A stretch of 64,000 nt of DNA. Origin: Pseudothioclava arenosa. Its GTDB lineage: Bacteria > Pseudomonadota > Alphaproteobacteria > Rhodobacterales > Rhodobacteraceae. Position numbers and translations under genes: made by a program. The notes under the pieces are model-generated. The model was not told the DNA's origin. It did not search any database and saw only the letters and a program-made list of their open reading frames with translations. Within the stretch, counting starts at the first letter, position 1. Every line of letters starts with the position of its first letter. This document shows, in pieces, positions 63,874-64,000 of this stretch. The stretch lies in NCBI RefSeq assembly GCF_002358085.1, contig NZ_NTJD01000009.1:92734-156733 (forward strand), read 5' to 3'.

Positions 63874-64000
63874 GGCATTGTTGCAGAACTCTGGCTGCGA
63901 AGGATTCACATCGCGAATCCATGCAGTTAGACGCGTGGTATGAGCAAGCCCAAGCCCGCCCGCTATCGCACGACGAACTGGTCCGACTACAACGCTGCGC
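63874..64000 (+). mobile_element. IS5-family insertion sequence (IS903-like group), left end
   Basis: The element begins GGCATTGTTGCAGA at 63874, similar to the terminal repeats of IS903-group elements (GGCTTTGTTG). A transposase gene starts 66 nt later. It has inserted into the methyltransferase gene. If it is IS903-like, the 9 bases CCTTCGATC (63865-63873) should be the target duplication repeated at its right end. Confidence 0.8.
63940..64000 (+). CDS. IS5-family transposase, N-terminal fragment
   Basis: The first 20 codons encode MSKPKPARYRTTNWSDYNAA, the standard opening of IS5-family (IS903-group) transposases common in Rhodobacteraceae, which continue with an RGSLTIW motif. The window ends inside the gene. 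Confidence 0.85.
   Translation, partial: MSKPKPARYRTTNWSDYNAA

Overview
The window is GC-rich, densely packed bacterial DNA from an alphaproteobacterium, almost certainly of the Rhodobacteraceae (Rhodobacter/Thioclava-like). The evidence is a Rhodobacter-type gene transfer agent (GTA) cluster, Fnr-type boxes, a CtrA-like site in a flagellar promoter, a monomeric NADP-isocitrate dehydrogenase, glnB-glnA in one operon, and a LuxR/LuxI pair. The genus cannot be fixed from the sequence alone.

Layout. 1-8985 (minus): GTA structural cluster g1 to the start of g13 (g13-g15 lie off the left edge), with a candidate promoter at 9088-9116, an internal terminator-like hairpin between g2 and g3, and hairpins in two other gaps. 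9204-15307: fatty-acid synthesis genes (mltG, fabF, thpR, acpP, fabG, fabD) with a DUF2726-like gene on the opposite strand. 15458-20577: glnB-glnA, split nnrE/nnrD, tRNA-Leu(UAG), tig. 20645-25534: PQQ-type sugar dehydrogenase, MscS channel, rpsF-rpsR-rplI, EamA exporter. 25604-29879: aldehyde dehydrogenase, and modABC behind a dyad resembling a Mo-box. 29880-32642: FAH-family hydrolase, then a quorum-sensing locus in which a full LuxR and LuxI are divergent from a LuxR-type protein that keeps the signal-binding domain but lacks the DNA-binding domain. 32922-38458: dppABCDF. 38477-41860: glutarate/glutaryl-CoA catabolism (CoA transferase, gcdH, LysR). 42072-44267: icd. 44340-48990: ubiTUV (oxygen-independent ubiquinone hydroxylation) divergent from ubiD-ubiX across an Fnr-type box. 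49054-53783: BadF-type kinase, then a glucosylglycerate set (phosphatase, GT81 synthase, convergent GH13_18 phosphorylase). 53974-62000: divergent flagellar operons (fliL, a small membrane protein, motE, motA and a 769-aa periplasmic protein on one side; fliF, fliH, fliN, fliP on the other) around a CtrA-like site. 62007-63313: thioredoxin-like protein and permease behind a second Fnr-type box. 63537-64000: a methyltransferase gene interrupted by the left end of an IS5-family (IS903-like) insertion sequence.

Themes. Several blocks fit a facultatively anaerobic lifestyle (Fnr boxes, UbiTUV, molybdate uptake). The GTA, quorum-sensing and flagellar blocks are of the kinds that share CtrA/quorum control in Rhodobacter capsulatus, so their presence within 64 kb is suggestive, but no direct regulatory link is visible here. 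The strongest candidates for something little described are the HTH-less LuxR beside an intact LuxR/LuxI pair, the large periplasmic protein in the motE-motA operon, the internal terminator in the GTA operon, and the glucosylglycerate synthesis/phosphorolysis set. No stretch longer than about 300 bases lacks a gene; the longest gap (279 nt, 32643-32921) is described below.
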